From contig JBJKXC010000030.1 in the NCBI GenBank assembly GCA_045561735.1, positions 1 through 23,821 on the forward strand: a stretch of 23,821 nt of DNA, written 5' to 3'. The stretch is from UBA3537 sp045561735 (GTDB lineage Bacteria; Bacteroidota; Bacteroidia; Flavobacteriales; Flavobacteriaceae). Below are positions 15,617 to 23,821 of the stretch, in pieces. The position numbers and the translations under genes are program-made. A model generated the notes under the pieces. It ran no database searches and had not been told where the DNA came from. It saw only the letters and a program-made list of their open reading frames with translations. The first letter of the stretch is position 1; every line of letters starts with the position of its first letter.

Positions 15617-16859
15617 TCCTACACTTTTTAATTTAAAATTCTTTCTTTACAGTTTTGCTATTGTAATCTTTTTTTATATAATAAAAAATTGTTCTTCAGA
15701 GACCCTCGAAACAGATTCAACCTTACAGTCTGTCTTATTGGAAAATGATAAATTTGGCTATAATTTCAATAATTATAGGGTTGTCTATGATACTATCAGG
15801 AAAGGGGATAGTTTTGGAGAAATATTAGAGAATAACCAGCTTTTTTATCCAAAAATCCATCAAATTGCGGAAATAACCAAAGCTGTTTTTGACACTCGCC
15901 AGTTTAGAATAGGAAAGCCATATACAATACTTTTTTCGAAAGACAGTTCCAATGTCCCCTTGGTTTTTATTTATGAAGAAAATAAAATTGAGTATCTCGT
16001 TGTAGAATTTTGCGATTCTATTTTGGCATACAAAGCGCGAAAACCTGTTAAAATCGTTGAAAAAGAAGCTTTTGGCTTCATTGAAAACTCGCTCTCTGAG
16101 ACTATGGATGCACAAGGTTTGCCCATTCAGTTGATTTATGATATGTCGGACGACATCTATGCCTGGACCATTGATTTTTTTAGGCTTCAAAAAGGAGATA
16201 ATTTTAAAGTGATTTACAAGCAACGTTTCGTCGAGGACAGCATTTATGCGGGTATTGAAACTATAGAAGCAGCCTATTTCCAACACAAAGGCGAAGCCAT
16301 ATATGCCTTTAATTATCTTACGCCTGATTCTAAAAACAGCACCGATTACTACGATGATGACGGTAAGAGCCTCCAAAAAGCATTTTTAAAAAGCCCGATA
16401 AAGTACAGCCGTATTTCCTCTCGATACAATTTAAATCGTCGCATTAAACTTTATGGTAACAGAGTCCGCGCGCATAAAGGAACAGATTTTGCTGCCGCAG
16501 TAGGAACACCCATTTTAGCAACAGCAAATGGGACCGTTGTGGAATCAGCGAGGCGTGGCGGCAATGGAAATTATGTTAAGATTCGTCACAATGCCACTTA
16601 TTCAACGCAATACCTACACATGAGCAGACGGCTTGTCAAAGTAGGGGATTTTGTTAAGCAAGGAGATGTGATTGGTAAAGTCGGAATGACTGGAAACACT
16701 AGTGGTCCTCATGTTTGTTACCGTTTTTGGAAAAATGGACGTCAAGTAGATCCCTTTCGGCAGAAGCTTCCAGACGCAAAAGCGCTTGCGGAAAAGTATA
16801 AACCCGATTATCTTGAGTATATTGCAGCACTAAAACAACAATTAGATTCAATTAACTAA
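15600..16859 (+). CDS. M23-family peptidoglycan metallopeptidase, membrane-anchored
   Basis: A 419-residue envelope protein. An N-terminal hydrophobic segment (about 14-28) precedes a cysteine at 31, so it is either an anchor or an atypical lipoprotein signal. A LysM/OapA-like module (about 60-115) and a beta-rich middle domain follow. The C-terminal LytM/M23 domain (about 285-385) cleaves peptidoglycan cross-bridges in the family. Catalytic residues are H292 and D296 in HKGTDFAA, H340 in YLHMS, and H371. The second histidine of the HxH motif is C373 (PHVCYRFW), so the third zinc ligand is changed. The ATG lies inside kynA (17-bp overlap), and pgi follows 16 nt downstream. Confidence 0.9.
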   Translation: MKLKINPTLFNLKFFLYSFAIVIFFYIIKNCSSETLETDSTLQSVLLENDKFGYNFNNYRVVYDTIRKGDSFGEILENNQLFYPKIHQIAEITKAVFDTRQFRIGKPYTILFSKDSSNVPLVFIYEENKIEYLVVEFCDSILAYKARKPVKIVEKEAFGFIENSLSETMDAQGLPIQLIYDMSDDIYAWTIDFFRLQKGDNFKVIYKQRFVEDSIYAGIETIEAAYFQHKGEAIYAFNYLTPDSKNSTDYYDDDGKSLQKAFLKSPIKYSRISSRYNLNRRIKLYGNRVRAHKGTDFAAAVGTPILATANGTVVESARRGGNGNYVKIRHNATYSTQYLHMSRRLVKVGDFVKQGDVIGKVGMTGNTSGPHVCYRFWKNGRQVDPFRQKLPDAKALAEKYKPDYLEYIAALKQQLDSIN

Positions 16860-16875
16860 CCCTATTTAATTTATA

Positions 16876-18495
16876 ATGAGTTTAAAATCCATTGACCCTA
16901 CCCAAACTCTTGCATGGAAAAAGTTGCAGGCCCATTTTGAAACTATCAAAGATGTACATATGTCTTCTTTGTTTTCAAAGAACTCTAAGCGTAGCTCAGA
17001 AATGAGCCTTGAGTGGGATGATTTTTTTCTTGATTACTCTAAAAATAGAATTACTGCCGAAACTATATCATTACTTAAAGGTTTGACAGAAGAAATTGAA
17101 TTAAGCGATGCTATCTCAAAGTATTTTTACGGAGAAAAGATAAATAAAACTGAAGGCAGAGCCGTACTGCATACTGCACTTAGGGCTCCAAAAGAATCGG
17201 AAGTTATATTTGAAGGCACTAATGTTATTCCAGACATTTATAAGGTCAAAAATAAGATTCAGCATTTTTCAGAGGCGGTGATTAGTGGCCAAAAAAAAGG
17301 CTTTACAAACAAAGCTTTTACAGATGTTGTAAATATTGGAATTGGCGGCTCAGATTTGGGTCCTGCCATGGTTGTAGATGCCCTTTCCTATTATCGTAAT
17401 CATTTAAAAGTACATTTTGTAAGCAACATAGATGGCGATCACGTGAATGAAGTTTTAAAAGAGCTAGACCCTGAGACTACTCTTTTTGTTATTGTGTCTA
17501 AGACATTTACCACTCAAGAAACCCTTTCCAATGCAACGACCATCAAGCAATGGTTTTTACAAAAAGCATCCCAAACGGATATTGCTAAACAGTTTGTGGC
17601 AGTCTCTACCAACATTGAAAAAGTGGAAGCTTTTGGTATTGATCCTCAAAACATTTTCCCAATGTGGGATTGGATTGGCGGTCGATTTTCTCTGTGGAGT
17701 GCCGTCGGCTTGAGCATTAGCTTGGCTGTTGGTTTTAATCATTATGATTATATGCTCAAGGGGGCTCATAAAATGGATGTACATTTTAAGGAATCCCCTT
17801 TTGAAAAAAATATCCCTACTTTGTTGGCCATGATTAGTATTTGGTATAATAATTTTTTTAAAGCTGAAAGCGAAGCGATCATTCCATACACTCAATATTT
17901 AAATCAGTTTACGACCTATTTACAGCAAGCCATCATGGAGAGTAATGGAAAAAGTGTTGATCGCAATGGAAATAAAGTGAAATACCAAACAGGAAACCTT
18001 ATTTGGGGTGAGCCTGGTACCAATTCACAGCATGCTTTTTTTCAATTGATTCATCAAGGTACAAAACTAATCCCAGCAGATTTCATAGGATTTTCAAAGT
18101 CTTTGCACGGCAATCAAGACCATCAAGACAAACTCATGTCCAACTTTTTCGCACAGACCGAAGCCTTACTCAGTGGAAAAAACGCGGCAGTTGTTGCTGA
18201 TGAAGGGACCGTCTCAGAAATTTTTCCTTATAAAATATTTGAAGGCAACCGCCCGACCAATACCATTTTTATTGAACAATTAACGCCTGAAAGTTTGGGT
18301 AAACTTATAGCCATGTACGAGCATAAAATATTTGTTCAGGGGATTGTATGGAACATATTTAGTTATGATCAATTTGGTGTGGAGCTCGGGAAACAATTGG
18401 CTGGTAAAATTCTCAAAGAATTTTCTGAAGACAACCCTACCACACACGACGCTTCAACAGCAAATCTTATTGCTCGCTATAAAAATATTCGATAG
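16876..18495 (+). CDS. pgi: Glucose-6-phosphate isomerase
   Basis: Cytoplasmic glycolytic/gluconeogenic enzyme that interconverts glucose 6-phosphate and fructose 6-phosphate. The 539-residue protein is close to the length of the E. coli enzyme (549). Conserved segments include NIGIGGSDLGPAM (153-165), the PGI signature DWIGGRFSLWSAVGLS (265-280), catalytic E355 in MESNGKS, H386 in GTNSQHAFFQ, and K506 in QFGVELGKQLAG. All key residues are present. It is the last gene of the DUF3108-kynA-M23 group. The following 101-bp gap contains a new promoter box and no convincing terminator. Confidence 0.97.
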   Translation: MSLKSIDPTQTLAWKKLQAHFETIKDVHMSSLFSKNSKRSSEMSLEWDDFFLDYSKNRITAETISLLKGLTEEIELSDAISKYFYGEKINKTEGRAVLHTALRAPKESEVIFEGTNVIPDIYKVKNKIQHFSEAVISGQKKGFTNKAFTDVVNIGIGGSDLGPAMVVDALSYYRNHLKVHFVSNIDGDHVNEVLKELDPETTLFVIVSKTFTTQETLSNATTIKQWFLQKASQTDIAKQFVAVSTNIEKVEAFGIDPQNIFPMWDWIGGRFSLWSAVGLSISLAVGFNHYDYMLKGAHKMDVHFKESPFEKNIPTLLAMISIWYNNFFKAESEAIIPYTQYLNQFTTYLQQAIMESNGKSVDRNGNKVKYQTGNLIWGEPGTNSQHAFFQLIHQGTKLIPADFIGFSKSLHGNQDHQDKLMSNFFAQTEALLSGKNAAVVADEGTVSEIFPYKIFEGNRPTNTIFIEQLTPESLGKLIAMYEHKIFVQGIVWNIFSYDQFGVELGKQLAGKILKEFSEDNPTTHDASTANLIARYKNIR

Positions 18496-18565
18496 TTCGA
18501 AAAAAACAATAATTACAGCTTTAGTATTAACGAACAATCAAGTTATTTTGTTGTCAAAATTCTCG

Positions 18566-18573
18566 TAATTTTG
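18566..18573 (+). promoter_or_regulatory. -7 promoter box (TAATTTTG) for the small membrane protein
   Basis: Exact TAnnTTTG match 23 nt before the ATG at 18597. TTTTG at 18546-18550 could be a -33 element, but the 15-bp gap is short. The rest of the pgi-to-18597 gap shows only a weak 5-bp inverted pair (GTTCG 18495-18499, CGAAC 18531-18535). Confidence 0.45.
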
Positions 18574-18596
18574 TAACAGTAATCAGTAAAAAAAGT

Positions 18597-19031
18597 ATGA
18601 TTCAAACGGTACACTCTTATTGGGCTTATTTGGTTTTAGTAGTATTGTCATTGGCGGTTTACAGAGCTATTTCTGGTGCTGTAATGAACAAAGAATACAG
18701 TCCTAAAATGTTTCAGTCGGCATTATTTACACTCATTGCCACCCACACGCAGCTATTGATTGCACTTTTGTTATATTTTACATCCAGTCGTTTTTCTTTG
18801 TGGTTTGATCTAGGAATCGTAGAGGTGATGAAAATTCCGGTGCATCGCTTGTATTTGGTAGAACACCCCTTTACCAATATAGTAGCTGTTGTGCTCATCA
18901 CCCGGGGTTATTCAAAACATAAAAAGAAACGACTTTCTAATCCTAAACACAAAACCCTTGCCATTAATTACACCCTCGCTTTACTACTGATTCTATATAG
19001 TATTCCTTGGAAGGAGTGGTGGTATTTTTAA
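18597..19031 (+). CDS. Conserved small integral membrane protein
   Basis: A 144-residue protein with about four hydrophobic helices (roughly 9-27, 42-62, 88-104, 122-138) and a basic loop (YSKHKKKRLSNPKHK) before the last helix. Histidines in the membrane or at its edges (H6, H50, H93 in VEHPF) and the layout recall the Bacteroidota 'cytochrome B'-labelled membrane family, some members of which are misnamed as ribosomal protein L27 in databases (recalled, not searched). Haem binding is unproven and no function is assigned. It has its own promoter box and lies 35 nt before the xylanase gene. Confidence 0.75.
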   Translation: MIQTVHSYWAYLVLVVLSLAVYRAISGAVMNKEYSPKMFQSALFTLIATHTQLLIALLLYFTSSRFSLWFDLGIVEVMKIPVHRLYLVEHPFTNIVAVVLITRGYSKHKKKRLSNPKHKTLAINYTLALLLILYSIPWKEWWYF

Positions 19032-19066
19032 CTTTAATTTTAACCAAAAACTCAAACCTTTAACAA

Positions 19067-20437
19067 ATGAAGTTTTTTAATTTTTTCTTTTTAACATCTT
19101 TAATTCTTCAAGCACAACAACCTTATGATCACATTCCTTGGGATTTAGAGGCTGCAAAAGCACGTATAAATTCCCACAGAAAAGGGGATGCTAAAATTCA
19201 ATTTTTATTACATGATGAAGCTATCCAGAGCAAAGCCGAAATAAATTTTGAACTCGTTAGTCATGAATTTAATTTTGGTGTTTCCATGACGCAAGCGGGA
19301 CGTTTTGCATCAACCCCATATTTTGAAAAGTACAAACGTTATGTAAAAGAACTTTTTAATTTTGTGACGGTAGGCTTTTACTGGGCTGCTTACCACAACA
19401 AAAGAAAAAACCTTGACAGAGTTGAAGCCTACCTAAAAGGTAATATAGAGTGGGCAATTGAAAATAATATTAAAGTTAAAGGACACCCCTTGCTTTGGCA
19501 TGAATCCTTACCTGAATGGGTTGTTAATTATACAGATTCTAAAAAATTAGATAACATCATTAAAAATAGAATACGCTACCTCATTGAATCCAACCCTAAA
19601 ATCAAATACTGGGATGTATATAATGAGCCTGTTGCAGTTTTTAAAGAGCATGTTGCCCCAAGTGGTGTTACCCGTTGGGTTAGCTACAAGGGGGGCATTG
19701 AACCCGCAATGAAAGAATTGTATGATTTTGTGCATTCTGTCGATTCAACAAAAATATATACCAATAACCACTACAATCCATCTGAACCGTCATTTTTGGA
19801 ACTCAATCAATATTTCAATGACAATGGGGTGCATTACGATGCTGTTGGTATGCAGGCGCACATGCAAACACATGCTGGAGTTTTGTCAGAGCACGCTTTG
19901 TGGAAATTACTTACAGATTACGAAAGTTTAGGGAAGGACATTCAGTTTACAGAACTAACGGTGACCAGTTCTCGACGTTTTAACGATTGGAGAGACCACC
20001 AAGTATTTTTAAAAAAACGGAAGGCCGAAATGAAAATGGGGAAGCCCCTCCTTAATTTACCAAGTCTGCCAGAATACGAAACCTACCAGTCGGATTATGT
20101 CAGGGATTTTTACACCCTGGCTTTTAGCCATCCTAGTGTTACTTCGATTACATTTTGGAACCTATCTGACCGAAATGCCTGGAGGGGCCATGCCGGCGGG
20201 TTATTAGATTATAATTTAGAGCCCAAAAAAGCTTACTACACCTTAAAAGATCTTATTAAAAACAAATGGCATACCTCGGTTACAAAAACAATAAGACCAG
20301 GCGAAACGCTGACTTTTAATGGGTTTTTTGGAGATTACTACGGAAAAATTATAGTTAATGGGAATTCCTATAGCTTTAATTTTAAACATTCCAAAAAAGG
20401 GACTACCCCTATAGAAGTGAATTTAACAAAGATTTAA
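19067..20437 (+). CDS. Secreted GH10 endo-1,4-beta-xylanase
   Basis: Retaining glycoside hydrolase of family 10, expected to cleave beta-1,4-xylan. The 456-residue protein has a short signal peptide (about 1-17) and then a GH10 N-terminal strand region (ARINSHRKGDAKIQF...HEFNFGVSM). The barrel motifs are KGHPLLWHESLPEW (138-151), the acid/base E187 in YWDVYNEP, the nucleophile E296 in IQFTELTV, and the substrate-binding ITFWNLSDRNAWRG (361-374). No carbohydrate-binding module or C-terminal sorting domain follows; the last 50 residues look like a small beta domain. The TonB receptor 1.3 kb away is separated by a convergent gene, so no classic polysaccharide-utilisation locus is visible here. 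Confidence 0.93.
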   Translation: MKFFNFFFLTSLILQAQQPYDHIPWDLEAAKARINSHRKGDAKIQFLLHDEAIQSKAEINFELVSHEFNFGVSMTQAGRFASTPYFEKYKRYVKELFNFVTVGFYWAAYHNKRKNLDRVEAYLKGNIEWAIENNIKVKGHPLLWHESLPEWVVNYTDSKKLDNIIKNRIRYLIESNPKIKYWDVYNEPVAVFKEHVAPSGVTRWVSYKGGIEPAMKELYDFVHSVDSTKIYTNNHYNPSEPSFLELNQYFNDNGVHYDAVGMQAHMQTHAGVLSEHALWKLLTDYESLGKDIQFTELTVTSSRRFNDWRDHQVFLKKRKAEMKMGKPLLNLPSLPEYETYQSDYVRDFYTLAFSHPSVTSITFWNLSDRNAWRGHAGGLLDYNLEPKKAYYTLKDLIKNKWHTSVTKTIRPGETLTFNGFFGDYYGKIIVNGNSYSFNFKHSKKGTTPIEVNLTKI

Positions 20438-20450
20438 ATTATTTAATTTT

Positions 20451-20496
20451 AGCTCAATTCTATTTTAAGAACATTATTAAAATAAGATTTAGAGCT
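20451..20496. terminator. Bidirectional terminator-like hairpin between convergent genes
   Basis: TATTTTAA (20461-20468) and TTAAAATA (20477-20484) form a perfect 8-bp stem with an 8-nt loop. AGCTC (20451-20455) and GAGCT (20492-20496) add an outer stem, with small bulges between. It sits in the 88-bp gap between the xylanase and EEP stops, where transcripts from both strands must end. It is AT-rich and lacks a GC stem, so strength is uncertain. Confidence 0.45.
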
Positions 20497-20525
20497 TCAA
20501 TACCTTCTAATTGATTTTAAGAAGT

Positions 20526-21614
20526 TTACTGGATTTCTTTTATGACATGTACAAAAACTGGAAAGTGGTCACTGTATCCACCTGTAAAACCACCCCATGA
20601 AAAACTTCGGAATGGATAGCCTTTGTATTGGCCTTTTTTGGTGATTAGAAATTGCGCATTAAAAATACCAGCCTTGTAAAATCTGAAAGAAGAGTAGTCT
20701 TCTTCAAGTAGTGGTTTGGACACAATAATTTGGTCAAATAAACTCCAAGCATCTCTATAGGCATTGGAACCCAATCCTTTTTTAAAAAAACTTTCCATAG
20801 GGTTAAAAAGATCTTTAAAATCTACGTTTATTTTATCGCCTTTTGTCTTTAAAACTTTCTTCAAACTGGAGTTTGTTGGGTTATCGTTGAGGTCTCCCAT
20901 CACAAATATTTTGGCATAGGGGTCTTCCACTTGTAAGGAATCTACAAGTCTTTTATTGACAGCAGCGGCAGCCTCGCGTTTGGAGCGGCTTCTGGCCTCA
21001 CCACCACTTCTTGAGGGCCAGTGGTTGACAAGAACATGAATCAAGTCTTCTTCAAGATAACCACTAACCAATAGTACATCCCTTGTGTAATCACGACTAC
21101 CGGAGCTGTTGTTGCTGAGTTTTGTTTGGTGTGCACTTGAACTCAAAGGCCGAAACAAAGCTTTTTGGTACATCAGCGCTACATCAATTCCCCGCTCATC
21201 TGGGGAGTCGTAATGTACAATGCCATAGTTTTTAGAAACTAAGGCAGGGTCGCTGGCCAAATCTTCAATAACAGCGCGGTTTTCAACCTCACAGATTCCA
21301 ATGACGGCGGGGCTATTATTTGAAGTCTTAGCCCCAATTTTTGAAATCACGTCGGCCATGTTCTGTACTTTCTTTTTATAAATTTCTTGACGTGCTGTTT
21401 TAAGCTCCATCATTGGACTGCGTTCATCAAATTTTGTCGTATCGTTAATGGTATCAAATAAGTTTTCAACATTGTAAAATGCGATGGTGTGGACTTTAAA
21501 GGTGCGTTTGTTCTGAGCTTCAATTTTTGATGCGAACAAGAATAAAAGTAGTAGAATTATTATTTTGTGGTGCTTGCTATATGATGTCTTCAAGTTGTTA
21601 CTAAATTTGGTCAT
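20526..21614 (-). CDS. Exported endonuclease/exonuclease/phosphatase (EEP) family enzyme
   Basis: A 362-residue metal-dependent phosphoesterase of the DNase I/EEP fold with an N-terminal signal segment (about 17-34, ending IEAQ). Active-site motifs appear in the expected order: FYNVENLFD with N48, ICEVENR with E109, NHWPSR with H198, GDLNDNP with D241 and N243, and SDHFPV with D349/H350. The substrate may be DNA, RNA or another phosphoester. The start is ATG 21614; the longer reading from TTG 21629 lies inside the -7 box and is rejected. It is convergent with the xylanase and divergent from the TonB receptor gene, 103 bp away, suggesting a shared role in nutrient scavenging (inference). Confidence 0.9.
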   Translation of the reverse strand: MTKFSNNLKTSYSKHHKIIILLLLFLFASKIEAQNKRTFKVHTIAFYNVENLFDTINDTTKFDERSPMMELKTARQEIYKKKVQNMADVISKIGAKTSNNSPAVIGICEVENRAVIEDLASDPALVSKNYGIVHYDSPDERGIDVALMYQKALFRPLSSSAHQTKLSNNSSGSRDYTRDVLLVSGYLEEDLIHVLVNHWPSRSGGEARSRSKREAAAAVNKRLVDSLQVEDPYAKIFVMGDLNDNPTNSSLKKVLKTKGDKINVDFKDLFNPMESFFKKGLGSNAYRDAWSLFDQIIVSKPLLEEDYSSFRFYKAGIFNAQFLITKKGQYKGYPFRSFSWGGFTGGYSDHFPVFVHVIKEIQ

Positions 21615-21626
21615 TAATTTATATAT

Positions 21627-21634
21627 CAAAAGTA
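21627..21634 (-). promoter_or_regulatory. -7 promoter box (TACTTTTG) for the EEP gene
   Basis: Exact TAnnTTTG match read on the minus strand, ending 12 nt before the ATG at 21614 and giving a very short leader. No clear -33 TTG is seen. Confidence 0.5.
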
Positions 21635-21655
21635 TTAATTTTAAAATAAGAAACG

Positions 21656-21663
21656 TACATTTG
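21656..21663 (+). promoter_or_regulatory. -7 promoter box (TACATTTG) for the TonB receptor gene
   Basis: Exact TAnnTTTG match on the plus strand giving a leader of about 50 nt before ATG 21718. It is 21 bp from the opposing EEP -7 box, so the -33 region of each promoter would fall on or near the other's -7 box. Confidence 0.5.
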
Positions 21664-21717
21664 TTAGAGATATCTGTTCAAATATTCAATGATATTCTTC
21701 AATAAAATTAATCACTT

Positions 21718-23821
21718 ATGAAAAAACAAATTTTGAGCTTTTTGTTTGTCTGTTTTGCAAGCCTCTACAGCTTTGCACAGCAAACTACCATCCGTGGCGT
21801 TGTCAATGACATGCTGACTTCCCAGCCCATTGACGCTGTATTGGTTCAATTGGAAGGTACTGAATTGAGTACACTTACGGACGCACAAGGTGCATTTGCG
21901 TTTCTTTTGGATGTACCCTTGGGAGAGCAGATGCTTGTACTTAGTAAAGATGGTTATTTAAATGGACGCTATCCCATTGTAGTTTCTGAAGGCCGTGAAT
22001 TGAATCTTCCGGATTTAATAATTGAGTTTGATGATTCTGACGATGACCTTTTTACAATAACTCTTTCAGACGATGAGCTGAACAGTGATTCAAGTGGAGC
22101 CGATAATATATCAGGTCTTTTGTCGGCCTCAATGGATATATTTCAAAGAACTGCTGCTTTCGAATTTAGCCAATCGTTTTTTAGGATGCGAGGGCTAAAT
22201 ACAGATAATGGAACTGTTTTGATGAATGGAATTGAAATGAATAAAGTTTTTGATGGTCGTCCACAATGGAGTAACTGGGGGGGAATCAATGATGTTCTTA
22301 GAAGTCAAGAACTCAGCGTAGGGCTATCTCCATCTTCATATAACTTTGGAGGATTACTTGGCTTAACAAACATTAATTTACGGGCTTCAAATTATAGAGC
22401 TGGAGGTCGTATCACTTATTCTTCTTCAAACAGAAGTTATACCAACCGCTTGATGGCTAGTTATGCATCTGGTACGTTGGATGGTGGTTGGGCTTATGCC
22501 CTTACCTTAGGAAGACGCTGGGGGGATGAAGGATTTCAGGATGGAACTTTTTATGATGCCAATTCCTTTTATGTATCTGTTGAAAAGGAAATAAACGACA
22601 ATCACAGTTTGAATCTCGTTGGGTTTTATACCCCTAACCGTCGTGGAAAATCTTCTCCAAATACCCAAGAAGTTTTTGATCTCAAAGGCACTGCCTACAA
22701 TGAATATTGGGGTTGGCATGATGGTGAAAAACGAAATTCTAGAATTCGACGCATTGCAGAGCCTGTTATCATGCTAAACCATTATTGGGATCTTTCAGAA
22801 TCATCAAGTTTAAATACAAATGTTTCATACCAGTTTGGAGAATTGGGCAACAGCCGATTGGATTATGCAGGTGGTGCCAATCCAAGTCCGGCGTATTACC
22901 AACAGCTACCAAGTTATTTTTTAGCGGATGATGACGGACCAGATTATGCCGGGGCATACCAATCTGAGCAGTCTTTTCGCAACGGTGGTCAAGTTAATTG
23001 GAACCGCATTTACGATGCGAATTTAACAAACAATATTAATGGTGATTATGCTGCTTATGTGTTGTATGAGGATCGCAGTGACGACCAACAATTTACTGCT
23101 AATACCATCTTAGAATCGACCTTGTCTGAGAATTTGACTTTGAATGCTGCGGTTAATTACAAGCGCTTAAAGTCTCATAATTTTGCAGAAATCGTAGATA
23201 TGCTGGGCAGTAACTCTGGTTACTTGAACATAGATTCTTTTGACCAGGTTCAATTTGATTTGCAAAATCCAAACCGTGTTGTTGGGGAAGGGGACACCTT
23301 TCGTTACAACTTTAATATCGACGCAAATGTTTTGAGCGGATTTGCACAGGCTCAATTTAAATACAATAAGGTCGATTTCTTTTTGGCGGGTTCTTATACA
23401 GCAACCGACTACCAACGCGAAGGACTTTACCAAACAGAAACCTATGCTGATAATTCTCTAGGCAAGGGTCGTAAACTTTCTTTTGGAGGCGTTGGTGCCA
23501 AGGGTGGATTTACCTATAAATTTTCCGGAAAACACATATTTAATGTTAATGCAGGGTATTTAACAAAAGCCCCTTCCATAAGAAATACTTTTACGAACTC
23601 CCGCGAAAATCACGCGATTGTTGGAGATATCACAGGAATTGATATCACTGAGGAAAAAATCACCTCGTTTGATGCTAATTATATTTTCAGATCATCTACT
23701 GTAAAAGCCAGATTGACCGGTTATTTTATCCAAATGCAAGATGCGAATGAAATTTCACTTTATTTTGCCGATGGTATTAGCGGGGTGGACGAAGGAACAG
23801 CCTTTGTTCAAGAAATTTTAC
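21718..23821 (+). CDS. TonB-dependent receptor with carboxypeptidase-like domain, 3' end missing
   Basis: An open frame of 701 codons runs from ATG 21718 to the window edge. A signal peptide (MKKQILSFLFVCFASLYSFAQ) is followed by a carboxypeptidase-like regulatory beta-sandwich (about 22-102, TTIRGVVNDMLTSQPIDAVLVQLEG). An acidic linker (about 103-125, with FDDSDDDL) comes next, then a diverged plug domain (about 126-225, FRMRGLNTDNGTVLMNGIEM). Beta-strands of the outer-membrane barrel fill the rest. This is the architecture of Bacteroidota TonB-dependent receptors that import ligands using proton-motive force. The ligand is unknown, and no SusD-like partner is visible inside the window. The divergent EEP phosphoesterase hints at a phosphoester or nucleic acid product as substrate (inference). 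Confidence 0.9.
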   Translation, partial: MKKQILSFLFVCFASLYSFAQQTTIRGVVNDMLTSQPIDAVLVQLEGTELSTLTDAQGAFAFLLDVPLGEQMLVLSKDGYLNGRYPIVVSEGRELNLPDLIIEFDDSDDDLFTITLSDDELNSDSSGADNISGLLSASMDIFQRTAAFEFSQSFFRMRGLNTDNGTVLMNGIEMNKVFDGRPQWSNWGGINDVLRSQELSVGLSPSSYNFGGLLGLTNINLRASNYRAGGRITYSSSNRSYTNRLMASYASGTLDGGWAYALTLGRRWGDEGFQDGTFYDANSFYVSVEKEINDNHSLNLVGFYTPNRRGKSSPNTQEVFDLKGTAYNEYWGWHDGEKRNSRIRRIAEPVIMLNHYWDLSESSSLNTNVSYQFGELGNSRLDYAGGANPSPAYYQQLPSYFLADDDGPDYAGAYQSEQSFRNGGQVNWNRIYDANLTNNINGDYAAYVLYEDRSDDQQFTANTILESTLSENLTLNAAVNYKRLKSHNFAEIVDMLGSNSGYLNIDSFDQVQFDLQNPNRVVGEGDTFRYNFNIDANVLSGFAQAQFKYNKVDFFLAGSYTATDYQREGLYQTETYADNSLGKGRKLSFGGVGAKGGFTYKFSGKHIFNVNAGYLTKAPSIRNTFTNSRENHAIVGDITGIDITEEKITSFDANYIFRSSTVKARLTGYFIQMQDANEISLYFADGISGVDEGTAFVQEIL

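Noticed and set aside
15825..16376. 183-codon open frame antisense to the M23 peptidase gene
   Set aside because: It has no recognisable motif and lies opposite a well-supported gene; its openness follows from codon bias on the coding strand.
18495..18535. GTTCG/CGAAC inverted pair as a pgi terminator
   Set aside because: The arms are only 5 bp with a 31-nt loop and no T-run, so it is not a credible terminator.
21615..21629. TTG start adding five residues to the EEP protein
   Set aside because: The TTG is part of the minus-strand TACTTTTG promoter box; ATG 21614 leads to a normal signal peptide.
23625..23650. Direct repeat GATATCAC twice within the TonB receptor gene
   Set aside because: It encodes a normal ITGIDIT stretch and is too short to imply a mobile or recombination site.
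19067..23821. Polysaccharide-utilisation locus formed by the xylanase and TonB receptor
   Set aside because: There is no SusD-like gene, they are separated by a convergent EEP gene and they have separate promoters.

Overview
The window is an AT-rich stretch of chromosome from a member of the Bacteroidota, most likely a marine-type Flavobacteriaceae. The evidence is: type II-like IleRS, a SusC/RagA-type TonB-dependent receptor with an N-terminal carboxypeptidase-like domain, a one-cysteine DksA/TraR protein, TAnnTTTG (-7) promoter boxes in front of several genes, and near absence of Shine-Dalgarno sequences. No tRNA, rRNA, CRISPR, transposase or phage gene was seen. The gene content is mostly housekeeping and core metabolism, and no clearly new multi-gene system stands out. 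The unusual signals are lesions, lost motifs and regulatory sites.

Layout. 1-215: end of an outer-membrane beta-barrel gene. 343-4792 (+): ileS, a DksA/TraR-family gene and lspA, tightly packed. 4764-7166 (-): rimK, an aspartoacylase-like zinc hydrolase and a 5-formyltetrahydrofolate cyclo-ligase gene. The cyclo-ligase carries two lesions, a -1 frameshift right after the start codon and an in-frame TAA, and its 3' end overlaps lspA tail to tail. 7255-11308 (+): uvrC, divergent from rimK, then an overlapping patatin-POTRA-barrel gene resembling type Vd secretion proteins. 11475-13817 (+): hmgA and hpd, consecutive steps of tyrosine degradation. 13895-18495 (+): a DUF3108 protein, kynA (tryptophan 2,3-dioxygenase), an M23 metallopeptidase and pgi. 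A promoter followed by a perfect 18-bp palindrome precedes this group. 18597-19031 (+): a small membrane protein with its own promoter box. 19067-20437 (+): a secreted GH10 xylanase. 20526-21614 (-): a secreted EEP-family nuclease/phosphatase, convergent with the xylanase across a likely two-way terminator. 21718-23821 (+): a TonB-dependent receptor cut by the window edge and divergent from the EEP gene.

How the genes fit together. HPPD makes homogentisate and HmgA opens its ring, while KynA opens the tryptophan indole ring, so 11.4-15.6 kb is an aromatic amino acid catabolism neighbourhood. RimK and the aspartoacylase-like hydrolase share a one-base TGATG junction and could form and break an amide bond on a common target (inference). 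The EEP enzyme and the TonB receptor have closely spaced divergent -7 boxes and may cooperate in scavenging phosphoester or nucleic acid nutrients (inference).

Most worth checking: the double lesion in the cyclo-ligase gene; a UvrC lacking all four cysteines of its usual Cys cluster; the palindromic site before DUF3108-kynA; the compact divergent promoters at 21.63-21.66 kb; and a 21-codon ORF at a promoter upstream of hmgA. No intergenic gap exceeds 170 bp.
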